A stretch of 63,947 bases of DNA from Anaerolineales bacterium (GTDB taxonomy: Bacteria > Chloroflexota > Anaerolineae > Anaerolineales > Villigracilaceae). The position numbers were made by a program, and so were the translations under genes. Numbering within the stretch: position 1 is the stretch's first letter; each line of letters starts with the position of its first letter. The notes below the pieces were generated by a model. The model saw only the letters and a program-made list of their open reading frames with translations. It was not told where the DNA came from and ran no database searches. The stretch spans positions 1 through 63,947 of the forward strand of contig JAFGMV010000018.1 in assembly GCA_016927315.1 (NCBI GenBank), given 5' to 3'. Positions 38,164 through 47,625 of the stretch are shown here, in pieces.

Positions 38164-38508
38164 TTAGTTTTGGTCTTTGTCTTTAGGTTCCTGTCCCAGT
38201 ACGTAGATCAGCACCAGGCCCAGGCCAAAGAAAGTCGGGAGCAAGCCCACCAGCATTAAAGCGCTGTGGTAACCGCCGACTGGGATGATTCCAATCAGGA
38301 TCGCGATCCCAATACTCGCCAGGATGATACCCCAGTGCATGGCGCCTTTGCTGTTCCCGTTTTTGCGTTCGGGTTGTGGTCGTACCAAACCTTTCTCAGC
38401 CAGTGCCATGGTTTCCTTATATTGGATGTACCTCATGATCAGGATAAACCCAAATACCAGCAGCGTAATAATGGCGATAGACGCACCAGTAACGATTCCT
38501 TCTTCCAT
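38164..38508 (-). CDS. Small membrane protein (DUF6249-like)
   Basis: A 114-residue protein with three membrane segments near residues 8-26, 59-76 and 82-104. The cytoplasmic loop after the first segment has YIQYKETMALAEKGLVRPQPER, a pattern common in DUF6249-type proteins. The C-terminus is charged. It lies 15 bp downstream of the DUF4097 gene on the same strand, so the two form one transcript that diverges from the ECF sigma operon. Its function is unknown; context suggests envelope homeostasis. Confidence 0.75.
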   Translation of the reverse strand: MEEGIVTGASIAIITLLVFGFILIMRYIQYKETMALAEKGLVRPQPERKNGNSKGAMHWGIILASIGIAILIGIIPVGGYHSALMLVGLLPTFFGLGLVLIYVLGQEPKDKDQN

Positions 38509-38522
38509 GGTTGATCTCCTTT

Positions 38523-39839
38523 CTATTCCTGTTCTTCAAATATTTTAATGCGGATGTCTCCGCTGTTGGTTTCTACTCTGATCTTTTCACCGCCACCGTT
38601 GATCTTACCAATCCAGTGTTCCTTATCCATTTCGCCGGTGATGGTAACTTCGAGTTCAGATTTTACACTGCCATAATCAGTTCTGAAATCAAAATTGAGA
38701 GCTGTGTCCGCTGGAATGGTCATGGTGATTTCACCATAATCGGAATAAACCATGTGCGGCCCTTTTCCAAGAGAGCCGGAGAACTCAATCCCGCCGCTGT
38801 TTGTATTGAGGTCCAGAGTGACCTTGTTTGCATGGGAGACTTCAATGTCGCCGTATCCGGAAATCGCTTTCAAGTATCCTGAGACTCCATTTACAATAAC
38901 GTTACCACTATTGGTGTCGAGTTCGTAAACCCGGGCAGCGACCTGCTCCAAATCAATCGTTCCGTAGTCACTATTTGCCTGCAGGCTATCGCTTACTTTC
39001 AAACCGCTCAGGGTAATATCACCGCTGTTGCTATTAATATTGACTGTCATCGCACTGCCAGATGTGAAATCTACATCCCCGTAGCCAGTTATAAGTGATA
39101 TCCTTTCTCGGGCGCTGGTCTTTGTTACGTTAATTTCACCACTGCCTGAGCTCAGCAGAATATTCATGGCCTGAGCGTCATTTAAGTTCAGGCTGCCATA
39201 ATTGGAGTTAAGTTCGATTTCTTTGGAGGATTTCACACTGTTCGCTTCGATTTTTCCACTGTTGGTGCAGACTTTTATGTCGCCTTCCACGTTTTCAAGC
39301 TCAATATCGCCGTAGCCGCTGTTAACATCGATATCACCGTTGATATCCCGCAGCACCAATTCCCCTGAGCCAGTATCGACCGTTACAGATGTTTCCATAG
39401 GAACATACACTGTGAAGTCAATACTGTCGGATTGCCCTAAACCGGCACCGATGTGCACGTTCTGGTGCTTGAAAGAAACCGTTATTTTGTTTCCATTTTG
39501 GTTCACATTGTAGCCCAGGTCTTCCAGGTCGGTTTGGGCTGATTCAAGATTCCGGTTCCAGGCCACCATATGTGCCATAATGACCACTTCATCCTCATTC
39601 CCCTGTTCAATGCTGACATCGCCGTAGTTTGTCTCAAGCAAAAGGTCAACTGCACCATCCACAGTCAACTTGCTTTCATCCGTTTTCTCAGCGCTGACAG
39701 TATCCATGCTGAAGAACTCTATGCGTGTTCCTGCGGTCTGAATCTGTTCTATTCCTTGCCAGGATGCATACACAATTGCTCCTAAGAGGGTCAGCAGTGT
39801 TACAATGAGAATACCCGCGATCAAATTCCTGTTTTTCAT
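38523..39839 (-). CDS. DUF4097 beta-repeat envelope protein
   Basis: A protein of about 438 residues with an N-terminal membrane helix (about 7-27) followed by a long DUF4097 beta-solenoid. Repeats of about 20 residues alternate between NYGD/GYGD-like and NSG/GSG-like turns more than a dozen times: TNYGDVSIE, TGSGELVL, SGYGDIEL, TNSGKIEA, SNYGSLNL and so on to TNSGDIRIKIF. Start 39839 is chosen for the AGGAGA 9 bp upstream. It is secreted or membrane-anchored outside the cytoplasm. It is followed by a small membrane gene (15 bp) and diverges from the ECF sigma unit, so it may be the sigma factor's target. Confidence 0.85.
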   Translation of the reverse strand: MKNRNLIAGILIVTLLTLLGAIVYASWQGIEQIQTAGTRIEFFSMDTVSAEKTDESKLTVDGAVDLLLETNYGDVSIEQGNEDEVVIMAHMVAWNRNLESAQTDLEDLGYNVNQNGNKITVSFKHQNVHIGAGLGQSDSIDFTVYVPMETSVTVDTGSGELVLRDINGDIDVNSGYGDIELENVEGDIKVCTNSGKIEANSVKSSKEIELNSNYGSLNLNDAQAMNILLSSGSGEINVTKTSARERISLITGYGDVDFTSGSAMTVNINSNSGDITLSGLKVSDSLQANSDYGTIDLEQVAARVYELDTNSGNVIVNGVSGYLKAISGYGDIEVSHANKVTLDLNTNSGGIEFSGSLGKGPHMVYSDYGEITMTIPADTALNFDFRTDYGSVKSELEVTITGEMDKEHWIGKINGGGEKIRVETNSGDIRIKIFEEQE

Positions 39840-39963
39840 AGTATATTTCTCCTGCTTTATCGGATCTCTACTAACTATGACAGAAAATCGAATAAAAAGT
39901 TTCAATTTTCTGAAAATTCTGGCAGTAGCATGAAACATTTCCCTTTTTTACCGGTCTAACTAT

Positions 39964-40554
39964 TTGAATATGCACATGGAAGCTAATGAGAAGCAACTTG
40001 TTAAACTGGCAAAAGCCGGGGATACAAAAGCATTTGGTTCCCTGGTTGAGCTTCACCAACGCTATGTCTACAACCTGGCATTGCGCGTGGTTGCCAATCC
40101 TCAGGAAGCCGAAGACCTGGCCCAGGAGGCCCTGGTACGTGCCTGGATAGCTTTACCAAATTTCCGTGAACAGGCCCAGTTCCGTACCTGGTTGTACCGC
40201 ATTGTCGCCAATCTTTGTTTCAATCGCTTGCCGGGACTGCGGCGGGAGCTTAATGATTTGGGGGACGAATACTTGGAAGACTGGTCTGATCTGAATGCGG
40301 CACAGGATGATCCGGCTGCAATCACCGAGGCGAATGATCTGAAAGACTTTCTGTATTATGAGATCGACAAGCTGCCTGAGCAATACCGCTTGCTGGTAAG
40401 CCTGCGGTACCAACAGGAATTATCCTATGATGAGATTTCATCTGTTTTGAACTTACCGCTTGGAACGGTAAAAACAGGTCTGTTTCGTGCCAAGGAACGC
40501 TTGAGAAGTACACTGGCCGCGAAAGCCAATGTTCTGGAAGAGATAGTGGTATGA
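39964..40554 (+). CDS. ECF-type RNA polymerase sigma factor
   Basis: A sigma-70 family factor of the extracytoplasmic-function type, 196 residues at most. Region 2 (about 25-90) shows LHQRYVYNLALRVV, AEDLAQEALVRAWIAL and FRTWLYRIVANLCFNRL. Region 4 (about 135-185) shows LPEQYRLLVSLRYQQELSYDEIS and LNLPLGTVKTGLFRAKERL. Three candidate starts exist (TTG 39964, ATG 39970, ATG 39976); none has a clear ribosome-binding site. Its stop overlaps the next gene by 4 bp (ATGA), typical of a sigma/anti-sigma pair. It diverges from the DUF4097 gene, a plausible target. Confidence 0.9.
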   Translation: MNMHMEANEKQLVKLAKAGDTKAFGSLVELHQRYVYNLALRVVANPQEAEDLAQEALVRAWIALPNFREQAQFRTWLYRIVANLCFNRLPGLRRELNDLGDEYLEDWSDLNAAQDDPAAITEANDLKDFLYYEIDKLPEQYRLLVSLRYQQELSYDEISSVLNLPLGTVKTGLFRAKERLRSTLAAKANVLEEIVV

Positions 40555-40928
40555 AAGAAAAATTCGAACGATCTATTGTAGAAAATGCCCTGCGGTCTTA
40601 CCCTTTGGCAGAAACGCCCCCGGATCTGCCCAGGTTGGTGCTGCAGCGCATTCAAAAAATGCCTCGTCAGGCAACTTTCCGTTTGTTCTGGTTGGATTGG
40701 GCTCTGGGTATATTCTTGGCGGCGGTGCTTTCTTTTGGTGTGCTGGCTCTCCGGCATGTTCCTCCTGTGTTGCAGAACCAGCTGTACATTCACTGGCTGC
40801 AGTTCTGGCAGAAAATCCGGTTGGCCCGGATTAACGAGAGCTTTGTTCTGGCGGCCTTCTGTGGCTTCCTGATTGTCATGGTCTGGCTAATATGGGCGAA
40901 CCGGCCTGAACAAAGGAAACTTCGTTGA
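40551..40928 (+). CDS. Predicted membrane anti-sigma factor
   Basis: A 125-residue protein whose start overlaps the sigma gene stop by 4 bp. A cytoplasmic N-terminal part of about 40 residues is followed by two membrane segments (near 48-66 and 98-117). This small size, the overlap and the topology fit an anti-sigma factor that holds the ECF sigma at the membrane, but no ZAS motif (HxxxCxxC) is present. The anti-sigma role is inferred from position only. Confidence 0.6.
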   Translation: MKEKFERSIVENALRSYPLAETPPDLPRLVLQRIQKMPRQATFRLFWLDWALGIFLAAVLSFGVLALRHVPPVLQNQLYIHWLQFWQKIRLARINESFVLAAFCGFLIVMVWLIWANRPEQRKLR

Positions 40929-40956
40929 TCGTTGGCTGCTTCTGAAAAAAAACAGA

Positions 40957-40996
40957 CAAAGGCCTCCTGCTGGAATGAAGAAGCAGGAGGCCTTTG
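40957..40996. terminator. Terminator hairpin after the sigma operon
   Basis: A perfect 15-bp stem (40957-40971 with 40982-40996) lies 28 bp after the anti-sigma stop. An A8 run just before it (40944-40952) makes it a strong terminator on the minus strand; on the plus strand no T-run follows. Confidence 0.75.
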
Positions 40997-41047
40997 CGAT
41001 ACAGTTTATGCAAACCGTTCTAAACTACAAAAAAACTCCAACAAGAT

Positions 41048-41150
41048 GGCTCGAGAAGCGGGATTCGCATTGTCCGCGAATGGGGGACCCCGCGAAACCT
41101 TTCAGGGTATCGAATACATCGTAAGCACCCTGGTGGGTGTGCTGCGCGAG
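41048..41150 (-). pseudogene. Decayed tRNA-Ser-like copy
   Basis: On the minus strand this segment contains CCTGAAAGGtTTCGCGGGG and GAATCCCGC, matching the variable-loop and T-arm parts of the intact tRNA-Ser at 41204-41290. Other parts, including the acceptor stem, do not pair. It looks like a degenerate tandem copy with an insertion in the T arm. Confidence 0.4.
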
Positions 41151-41171
41151 GGTGCACACATTCCTCTTTAC

Positions 41172-41196
41172 AAAAAAGCCCTCCAAAAGAAGGGCT
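41172..41196 (-). terminator. Terminator of tRNA-Ser
   Basis: On the minus strand AGCCCT (41191-41196) pairs with AGGGCT (41077-41082 offset to 41177-41182) and is followed by TTTTTT. It is 8 bp beyond the tRNA 3' end. Confidence 0.8.
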
Positions 41197-41203
41197 CCAA
41201 AGG

Positions 41204-41290
41204 CGGAGAGGGCGGGATTCGAACCCGCGAACCCTTTCAGGTTACACACATTCCAGGCGTGCGCGCTAGGCCAGACTACGCGACCTCTCC
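41204..41290 (-). tRNA. tRNA-Ser (GGA anticodon)
   Basis: An 87-nt cloverleaf: acceptor GGAGAGG/CCTCTCC, anticodon arm CACGC-CTGGAAT-GTGTG with anticodon GGA, long variable arm of the class II type (TAACCTGAAAGGGTT) and T arm GCGGGTTCGAATCCCGC. CCA is not encoded. It reads UCC and UCU codons. A T-run terminator follows. Confidence 0.96.
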
Positions 41291-41320
41291 GTTTGTTAGC
41301 GGGCGCTATTATACCATGTG

Positions 41321-42673
41321 TTAATATTTTAGGGGCAGCCGCATTGAGATTTTCAACCCTGCACCTGGTTTATTTTCTGCCCGGATCTGTCCGCTGTGAG
41401 CCTGGACAATTGATTTGGCAATTGCCAGGCCCAGGCCAGATCCACCCTGGTCGCGGTGACGGGAAGGGTCTGTACGGTAGAAGCGGTCAAAAAGATATTC
41501 CAGGTTTTCCGGTTCTACACCCGGTCCGCAGTCCAGCGTGGTGATTTCGAGCCAGTTTTCAATTACTTGCGCCGAAATGGTGATCAGGCCATTTTCCGGG
41601 GTGTATTTCAAGGCGTTTTCCAGGATATTGGTCAGCACCTGGACGATACGGATGGGATCAACCACTATTTCAGGCAGGTTGGGAGAAACACTCAGGTTGA
41701 GGGAGAGTTTTTTTTGTTGAAGTTTGAAACCGAAAATATTGGTAACCTCATCCAGTATTTTTTTTATCGAAACGGATTGCGGTTCCAGGCGCAGTTCACC
41801 TGCATCAGCCAGGGAAAGTGTGCGCAGATCCTCGATCAGGTGATCCAGCCGGCTGGCTTCCTCACGGATGATCTCGAAGTTCTCCTTTGATGGTTTCAGG
41901 ACCCCGTCGTGGACGCCGTCAGCATGTCCCAAAATGATACTCAACGGTGTGCGCAGTTCATGGGCCACATCTGCAGTCATCTGGCGGCGGGCATTGATCG
42001 AACGCTCCAGGCTGGTGCTCATCTTGTTGAATGAAACCGCCAGTTCGCCCAATTCATCCTTTGAGCGGACCGGGACTTCCAGCGACAGATTCCCGCTCGA
42101 GACAGCCCGGGTTGCCTCTGTAAGTTCCCGGATCGGGCGGGTCAGTGTTCGGGAGAGAACGATCCCGAGCAGCAGCGCCAGAAGTGAGGTGCCGATTGCG
42201 CTGAAGAGCAGTGCCTTGTTAATGCTGCTGATAAAATGCGTTTCAGCCGGGTTGGGAAGCGTTTTTTGATCCGATCGGGGAGTAAACAGGATGGTTCCGA
42301 CAACAAGATTATCTGCTTCAATTGGCAGGCCTTCTTCCAGTTTAGAGGCCGGGATCATTTCTCCAATTTCGTAGCTGGCGCCAGAACGCACGATCAATCC
42401 GGTTTCATCGGCCAAGGCGAATGGGGGCTTTCTTTCTTCCCTCGGTTCATTCCAGGGCATAATGGATAGATTGGCATCCTGGATCCCTTCCCATGAATCA
42501 TTACTTTCATAATATTGTGAGAAAACCACGGTTATATCATTTTGATTCTGGTTTTCAAGGAAACGATTGAATTCCTGGTTCGTGATCCATCGTATGAATA
42601 ATACGATCGAGGCGACGCTGGCGGCGGTCACTACCAGGAACGAGATGACGAGTTTCAGGCTGATCGATCTCAT
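41321..42673 (-). CDS. Two-component sensor histidine kinase
   Basis: A 450-residue membrane kinase. Membrane helices lie near residues 7-27 and 155-177 and enclose a sensor domain of about 125 residues. A HAMP domain follows (SRTLTRPIRELTEATRAVSSGN). The dimerisation helix has the phospho-accepting His in TADVAHELRTPLSII. The ATPase domain shows the N box NALKYTPENG, the G1 box DCGPGV and the G2 box GGSGLGLAI. It lies 5 bp after its response regulator and at the end of the ABC-exporter gene run, so it may sense a toxic compound or envelope stress handled by that exporter. Confidence 0.93.
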   Translation of the reverse strand: MRSISLKLVISFLVVTAASVASIVLFIRWITNQEFNRFLENQNQNDITVVFSQYYESNDSWEGIQDANLSIMPWNEPREERKPPFALADETGLIVRSGASYEIGEMIPASKLEEGLPIEADNLVVGTILFTPRSDQKTLPNPAETHFISSINKALLFSAIGTSLLALLLGIVLSRTLTRPIRELTEATRAVSSGNLSLEVPVRSKDELGELAVSFNKMSTSLERSINARRQMTADVAHELRTPLSIILGHADGVHDGVLKPSKENFEIIREEASRLDHLIEDLRTLSLADAGELRLEPQSVSIKKILDEVTNIFGFKLQQKKLSLNLSVSPNLPEIVVDPIRIVQVLTNILENALKYTPENGLITISAQVIENWLEITTLDCGPGVEPENLEYLFDRFYRTDPSRHRDQGGSGLGLAIAKSIVQAHSGQIRAENKPGAGLKISMRLPLKY

Positions 42674-42678
42674 ACTGG

Positions 42679-43368
42679 TTACTTGCTTTTAAAACGGTAT
42701 CCCACACCGTAGACAGTCTCGATGTAACGCGGTGAACGCGGGTCCGGTTCGAGTTTTGATCGCAAGTTCTTGATATGTGTATCAATCGTACGTTCATACC
42801 CTTCATAACGAATACCCTGCAAGATATCAAGCAGGTCAAGACGGGAGTAGACCCGTCCGGGTCTGGCGATCAGCGCTGAGAGCAGATCGAACTCGGACGG
42901 GGTCAGGTTTACCGGCTGCCCGGATACTTTTACGGAATGGTTCTCCCGGTCGATTTCGATATCTGCAGCCCGTAGTACTTTGGCGTCCGGGTTCACTTTC
43001 TCCATCCGCCGCAGCACAGCTCGTACGCGTGCCATCAATTCACGCGGCCGGAAAGGCTTGGTGACAAAGTCATCTGCACCAAGTTCCAGGCCAATTACTT
43101 TCTCTTCATCATCGACCCTGGCTGTCAGCAAGATAATGGCCGTGTCTTTCTCTTTGTGGTGCTGGCGCATGAATTCGTACCCATCCATTTCGGGCATCAT
43201 GATATCGAGAATGATAAGATCCGGGTTTTCTTTCCTGGCAGCTTCCAGCGCCGCCCGGCCGTTGTGGGCAGTGACCACGCGATATCCATCCTGGACCAGG
43301 TAGCTTTCGACAACCGATACCAGGCGCTTCTCATCATCGACAACCAGGATAGTTTTTGTCATGCGCAT
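42679..43368 (-). CDS. OmpR-family response regulator
   Basis: A 229-residue regulator. The receiver domain (about 1-118) has the acid pocket VDDEKR, phospho-accepting Asp in LDIMMPEMDG near residue 55, Thr in LLTARV and Lys in VTKPF. The winged-helix DNA-binding domain (about 130-229) shows LTPSEFDLLSALIARPGRV and HIKNLRSKLEPDP and the final YGVGYRFK. It is paired with the histidine kinase 5 bp downstream and follows a lipoprotein gene by about 92 bp. It probably controls the upstream exporter genes. Confidence 0.94.
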   Translation of the reverse strand: MRMTKTILVVDDEKRLVSVVESYLVQDGYRVVTAHNGRAALEAARKENPDLIILDIMMPEMDGYEFMRQHHKEKDTAIILLTARVDDEEKVIGLELGADDFVTKPFRPRELMARVRAVLRRMEKVNPDAKVLRAADIEIDRENHSVKVSGQPVNLTPSEFDLLSALIARPGRVYSRLDLLDILQGIRYEGYERTIDTHIKNLRSKLEPDPRSPRYIETVYGVGYRFKSK

Positions 43369-43460
43369 AATCCTTTTTTCACGCTTCTAAAGCAGTATAA
43401 CAAAATTCGTACCCGCCGGGATCATTACTTCAGATGATGGTCCCGGCTTGAAATTTCTGA

Positions 43461-44069
43461 TTATTTGGATTCCAACAGGGTGATGACAGCTTCGATCAAT
43501 GGCGCTGGAACCATCATGGTTCTACCAGAGTTCTGCCGGCTCGCCTGGGCCGTAGCGATCTGTTCGGGGTTGAGCCCTTGTTCACCGCCGAAACCCGATC
43601 CTCCGCCGCCGCCAGGACCGGGACCTCCACCCGGCATACCGCCTTCGGGCATTTCTCTGCTGTTTTGGTCCATACCTCCAAAACCGGCTTGCCCCATGAC
43701 GCTCCGCATATCTTCAAAGCCAAGGTCCATCCCGGCGATGCTTTTTAGTTGTTCCGGTGTCAGCGCTTCTTGAATTTGTTCGATGACTGCTTCGATTTCT
43801 TCATTTGCGGCCGTATCACTGGTACCCAGGCTCTGAAACACTTTCCAGAGCGTGACCAATTCCGCGGCTTGCTCGCTGGTTATCGCCTGGTCTGTTTCTT
43901 CCAGTTTTAGGGTGCCAATAGCCAGGCGCGTGGCCATCGGCATTTCGAAATCCTGAGACTGCCAGCTGCCCTGCGTATCTTGGGCTGTCTTCTCAGCGCC
44001 GGCGCTGCCGCAGGCGCTGAGCGCCAGGGAGAAGACCACCAGCATAATGAGCAGGGTTGTGTTTTTCAT
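43461..44069 (-). CDS. Lipoprotein with LTPEQ segment and Gly-rich tail
   Basis: A 202-residue probable lipoprotein: a signal peptide ending with the lipobox LSACGS near residue 20. The middle is helical and includes EALTPEQLKSI, similar to the LTxxQ motif of CpxP/Spy periplasmic chaperones and metal sensors, though this similarity is short. Residues about 125-165 are rich in Gly, Pro and Met. A final helix ends ITLLESK. It lies between the ABC permease (about 80 bp upstream) and the two-component system, so an accessory or sensing role in that envelope-efflux module is inferred. Confidence 0.68.
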   Translation of the reverse strand: MKNTTLLIMLVVFSLALSACGSAGAEKTAQDTQGSWQSQDFEMPMATRLAIGTLKLEETDQAITSEQAAELVTLWKVFQSLGTSDTAANEEIEAVIEQIQEALTPEQLKSIAGMDLGFEDMRSVMGQAGFGGMDQNSREMPEGGMPGGGPGPGGGGGSGFGGEQGLNPEQIATAQASRQNSGRTMMVPAPLIEAVITLLESK

Positions 44070-44150
44070 TAGGATTACCTCTTTCGGGTTATGTAGTAGG
44101 TTCTGCCGTTGCTGTTCAAATTTTCAACCTCTGCGCTGATTGGCAGATTA

Positions 44151-45380
44151 TTATTCATACCGCAGGGCGTCGATTGGATCCAGTTGGGCCGCCTGGTTGG
44201 CCGGGTAGTAACCAAAAAAAGCGCCGACAATTGCCGCTGACCCGAAGGCCAGCAGGATGGAGTGAACCATGATGACGGTGCGCATTCCACTGAAAGCACT
44301 GAAGATGTATGCTCCACCCACGCCGAGCACTATCCCGATCAGGCCGCCGACGATGCTTAGCAGCAGGGCCTCCGTCAGAAACTGGATGCGGATATCGTTA
44401 GGGGTGGCGCCGACAGCCTGGCGAATACCGATTTCACGCGTCCGTTCCGTTACGCTGACCAGCATAATGTTCATGATGCCGATCCCGCCCACGATCAGCG
44501 AAACCCCGGCGACCCAGGCCAGCAGGGAGCGGAATGCCGCTGTAGTTGATTCTTGTGTCTCGATAATGTCCTGCTGTGTAGTGACCGTGAAGTCGGCTTC
44601 TTCCAGGCTGACTCCATGCCGTTTGGCCAGCAGCAGTTCTATTTGCGTGATGACGCTGTCCAGGTTGGCATCTTCATCCAGTTCTACATAGATCATCCGG
44701 ACACTATCTCCCATGATGCGGGCGAAAAAGGAAGGGGTGAATTTTTGGAAGACAACACTGATTGGCAGGTAAACCCGGGAATCATAATCCGTGTTCCCGA
44801 CCATACCCTTTTCTTTCAGTACACCGATCACGGTTAGTTTGGTACTGCCGACTGTAATATACTTGCCGATTGGGCTTTCATTGTTAAATAGTTCTTTGGC
44901 CAGGCTGGAGCCGAGTACGGCAACTTTTTGTTTACGTTCGATTTCCAGGTCATAAAAGTATCGCCCTTCGGCGATGTCTATGTCGCGGACTGAAGGAAAG
45001 CCTGTGGTGGTGCCCAGGATCTCGACCTCCTCCAATGTGACATCGCCGACCCGGACAGTTTCGGATGAGTACTGTTCGACGACCACTGCTGTCACACCCT
45101 CGACCTCATCCTGGATAGCGGTTGAGTCGTCGAAGACCAGTCCGCCGCTCTGTGGCCCCTGTCCCGGGCGGCCGCGTGTAAAGCTGGATTGAACAAAGAC
45201 CAGGTTGGACCCCAGGCTGGTGATTTGTTCCTGGATGGCGGCTTCGGTGCCGGCGCTGATCCCTACCATGATGATCACGGCTGCTACACCGATGATAATG
45301 CCCAACATGGTCAGGAAGGAACGGATTTTGTTTTTTGCAATCGCTTCCCAGGCGATACGAATTGCTTCGATTGGTTTCAT
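44151..45380 (-). CDS. MacB-type ABC transporter permease
   Basis: A 409-residue permease with the MacB/FtsX topology: one membrane helix near residues 18-40, a large extracytoplasmic domain (about 50-275) of the MacB_PCD type, then three helices near 285-310, 330-355 and 370-395. The characteristic [22 protein letters not shown] and GIRQAVGAT segments are intact. It overlaps the ATPase gene upstream by 4 bp. With two adaptor proteins it forms a tripartite-like exporter of an uncharacterised substrate, or a mechanotransmission system. Confidence 0.93.
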   Translation of the reverse strand: MKPIEAIRIAWEAIAKNKIRSFLTMLGIIIGVAAVIIMVGISAGTEAAIQEQITSLGSNLVFVQSSFTRGRPGQGPQSGGLVFDDSTAIQDEVEGVTAVVVEQYSSETVRVGDVTLEEVEILGTTTGFPSVRDIDIAEGRYFYDLEIERKQKVAVLGSSLAKELFNNESPIGKYITVGSTKLTVIGVLKEKGMVGNTDYDSRVYLPISVVFQKFTPSFFARIMGDSVRMIYVELDEDANLDSVITQIELLLAKRHGVSLEEADFTVTTQQDIIETQESTTAAFRSLLAWVAGVSLIVGGIGIMNIMLVSVTERTREIGIRQAVGATPNDIRIQFLTEALLLSIVGGLIGIVLGVGGAYIFSAFSGMRTVIMVHSILLAFGSAAIVGAFFGYYPANQAAQLDPIDALRYE

Positions 45381-46114
45381 TTCTCCACCTTTTCCTTGCC
45401 GGGTTTCTTTTTCCCATTCTTGACGACCGTTTCAACGCGCCCGTCCAGAAGGTGGATGGTCCGTTGGGTGTGGGCGGATATTTCTGAGTCATGGGTAACC
45501 ATAACAATGGTGGCCCCTTCCTGGTGAAGTCTGTGCAAGAGAGTCATGATCTCCTCACCGGATTGGCTGTCCAGGTTGCCGGTTGGTTCGTCGGCGATCA
45601 ACAGTACGGGGTCGTTGACCAGCGCCCGGGCAATGGCCACACGCTGCTGCTGCCCACCGGACAGTTCATGGGGTTGGTGGTGGGCGCGTTCTCCCAACCC
45701 GACATGCTCAAGGATGCGGCTGGCTTTCTCGTCAGATTCTTCCGGCGTAAATTCCTTGGTGCGGTCATAGACCATCGGCAGGGTGACGTTCCGCAGGGCG
45801 GTGGTGCGGGTCAGCAGGTTGTACGACTGGAAGATGAACCCCAGCTTCCGGTTGCGGATGGCGGCCAGTTCGACCTTGTTCAACCGGCTGACATCTTCCC
45901 CGTCCAGGAGGTATTGTCCGCTGGTAGGCCGGGATAAACACCCCAGGATATGCATCAGGGTGCTTTTCCCCGAGCCGGAGGGCCCCATGATGGCGACAAA
46001 CTCACCTTCTTCGATGTCGATGCTAACGCCGTCCAGCGCTGCAACACTGACCTCGCCCATACCGTATATTTTCCTGATATCGATTGTTTCAATAATCTTG
46101 CGTGCACTCATCAT
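45377..46114 (-). CDS. ABC transporter ATP-binding protein (MacB/LolD type)
   Basis: A 245-residue ATPase that drives the adjacent permease. The Walker A motif GPSGSGKST is near residue 45, the Q-loop FQSYNLL near 95, the signature [15 protein letters not shown] near 145, Walker [13 protein letters not shown] near 170 and the switch His in VTHD near 203. The C-terminus has the short [12 protein letters not shown] tail. The start overlaps the adaptor stop (ATGA) and its stop overlaps the permease start, showing tight translational coupling. Confidence 0.95.
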   Translation of the reverse strand: MMSARKIIETIDIRKIYGMGEVSVAALDGVSIDIEEGEFVAIMGPSGSGKSTLMHILGCLSRPTSGQYLLDGEDVSRLNKVELAAIRNRKLGFIFQSYNLLTRTTALRNVTLPMVYDRTKEFTPEESDEKASRILEHVGLGERAHHQPHELSGGQQQRVAIARALVNDPVLLIADEPTGNLDSQSGEEIMTLLHRLHQEGATIVMVTHDSEISAHTQRTIHLLDGRVETVVKNGKKKPGKEKVEK

Positions 46115-47586
46115 TCCGTCTCCACAATGCCGGTGCTGATGATTTCACCCGGCTCCAGACCGGAGAGCACTTCGGCGTACAGCAGGTCCCGGATACCGAT
46201 TTCAACTACCCGCATTTTTGGTTCGCCATCTTCGATGACAAAGACGGCGTATTCACCCTGCGAGAATTCCCGTAATGCCTCGACGGGAACCAGGACGGCA
46301 TTCTCTGCCCGCCCGCCGATCACATCGACGGCTGCACCGGTCCCCAGGGGCAGGTTGAAGTGCTCTCCGGGGTTGTCCAGTTTAACCACGGCGCGTACCA
46401 GGGAGGTTTCCGATTCGGTGTACAAACCAGGATCGATCTGGACGACGTTGCCGGTAAAGGGCGTATCTGGCAGAACGTCGAAGGTGATTTCGACATCATA
46501 GTCCAGGTCAATGTTGACCCAGTCTTCCACATCCAGGAAGATTTCCAGGTAGGGCTGCTCCAGGTTGGCAATGGTGATAATGACACTGTTGCTGCTGACC
46601 GTATCACCCACGCGGGTGTCAATGGACATCACGGTCCCCGCAATCGGGGTGTGCAGCTGGGCGCCGTTCAGGGTGTCTTCGGCGGCTTCGAGTTCCAGTA
46701 GGGCGTTCTCCAGTGCCGCCAGGTCTGTGCCGGTGGCATCTTCCGGGATCTCGCCGGTTGTCAGGGCTTCATAAAGATAGGTGTACTCTGTCAGGGTGGC
46801 CCGGGCGGCATCGACGGCCGCATGGGCTTCCAGGATCTCGATCTCATTGGGCTGGTTGACGGTTTTTGTCACCCGGCGTGTGGCCCTGTCCATAGACTTC
46901 TCTGTGAAGTTGTTAGGGACGTAGTTGTTCTCCCATTCCTGCCAGGCGCTGGAGAGACTATGGTTTGCAGCGTCCAGGGCGGTCTCGGCCTCGGCAATTG
47001 CCTCCGCCTTGCCCGCTGCCCGGGCGTCTTCCAGGGCCTGTTTGGCTGCGGTAACCTTCTGTTCCCAGTTGTAAACATTGGGGCTGATCAACCACTGCAG
47101 TGAAGAGATCGATTCATTGAGGGAGGTTTGCGCCGCGGCCATGTTCTGTTGGGCCGTTGCAATAGCGGCGTCCGAGGTCAGTTCTGCTGCGGCGCGTTTG
47201 GCCTGGATGTGTTTGATCCGGGCGTCGCTGTCATCGATCTTTGCCAGCAGGTCTCCGGCTTCGACCTGGTCCCCGATGGCCACGTTAAGTTCGGTAACCC
47301 GGCCGCTGCTCTTAAAGGCCAGGTTGACTTCATCCGAGGCGATCAGCGTCCCGGTTCCACTGGCGTAGATCACCAGGTCATCCTGCCGTACAACGGCGGT
47401 TCGCATTTCCGGTTCAGTGACTGCCGTTTTCTGTCCAGAAGCCGCAGATCGGAAAAACGCGATAGCGCCAACGGCGGCAAGCACGACCACCGCGGACAGC
47501 AGGAGCCAGCGGATGGTTTTGGGGTTTCGGAACGACCAGGCTGGGAGCCGGTTCATTTTCTGTGTTTGGTTTGGTTTGTCGGACAT
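46111..47586 (-). CDS. MacA/HlyD-type periplasmic adaptor (second copy)
   Basis: A 491-residue membrane-fusion protein. An N-terminal membrane helix (about residues 30-50) is followed by a barrel-sandwich (lipoyl) half, a long alpha-helical hairpin region with Ala/Glu repeats (about 130-270), the second lipoyl half and a beta-barrel (about 315-400), and a membrane-proximal domain ending [18 protein letters not shown]. The helical hairpin is interrupted by an insert with [17 protein letters not shown], shared with the neighbouring paralogue. It overlaps the ATPase by 4 bp and couples the permease to the envelope. Confidence 0.9.
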   Translation of the reverse strand: MSDKPNQTQKMNRLPAWSFRNPKTIRWLLLSAVVVLAAVGAIAFFRSAASGQKTAVTEPEMRTAVVRQDDLVIYASGTGTLIASDEVNLAFKSSGRVTELNVAIGDQVEAGDLLAKIDDSDARIKHIQAKRAAAELTSDAAIATAQQNMAAAQTSLNESISSLQWLISPNVYNWEQKVTAAKQALEDARAAGKAEAIAEAETALDAANHSLSSAWQEWENNYVPNNFTEKSMDRATRRVTKTVNQPNEIEILEAHAAVDAARATLTEYTYLYEALTTGEIPEDATGTDLAALENALLELEAAEDTLNGAQLHTPIAGTVMSIDTRVGDTVSSNSVIITIANLEQPYLEIFLDVEDWVNIDLDYDVEITFDVLPDTPFTGNVVQIDPGLYTESETSLVRAVVKLDNPGEHFNLPLGTGAAVDVIGGRAENAVLVPVEALREFSQGEYAVFVIEDGEPKMRVVEIGIRDLLYAEVLSGLEPGEIISTGIVETE

Positions 47587-47625
47587 GAGTATTGATCCTT
47601 CTTTTGTCGATAGGATGATGGCTGT

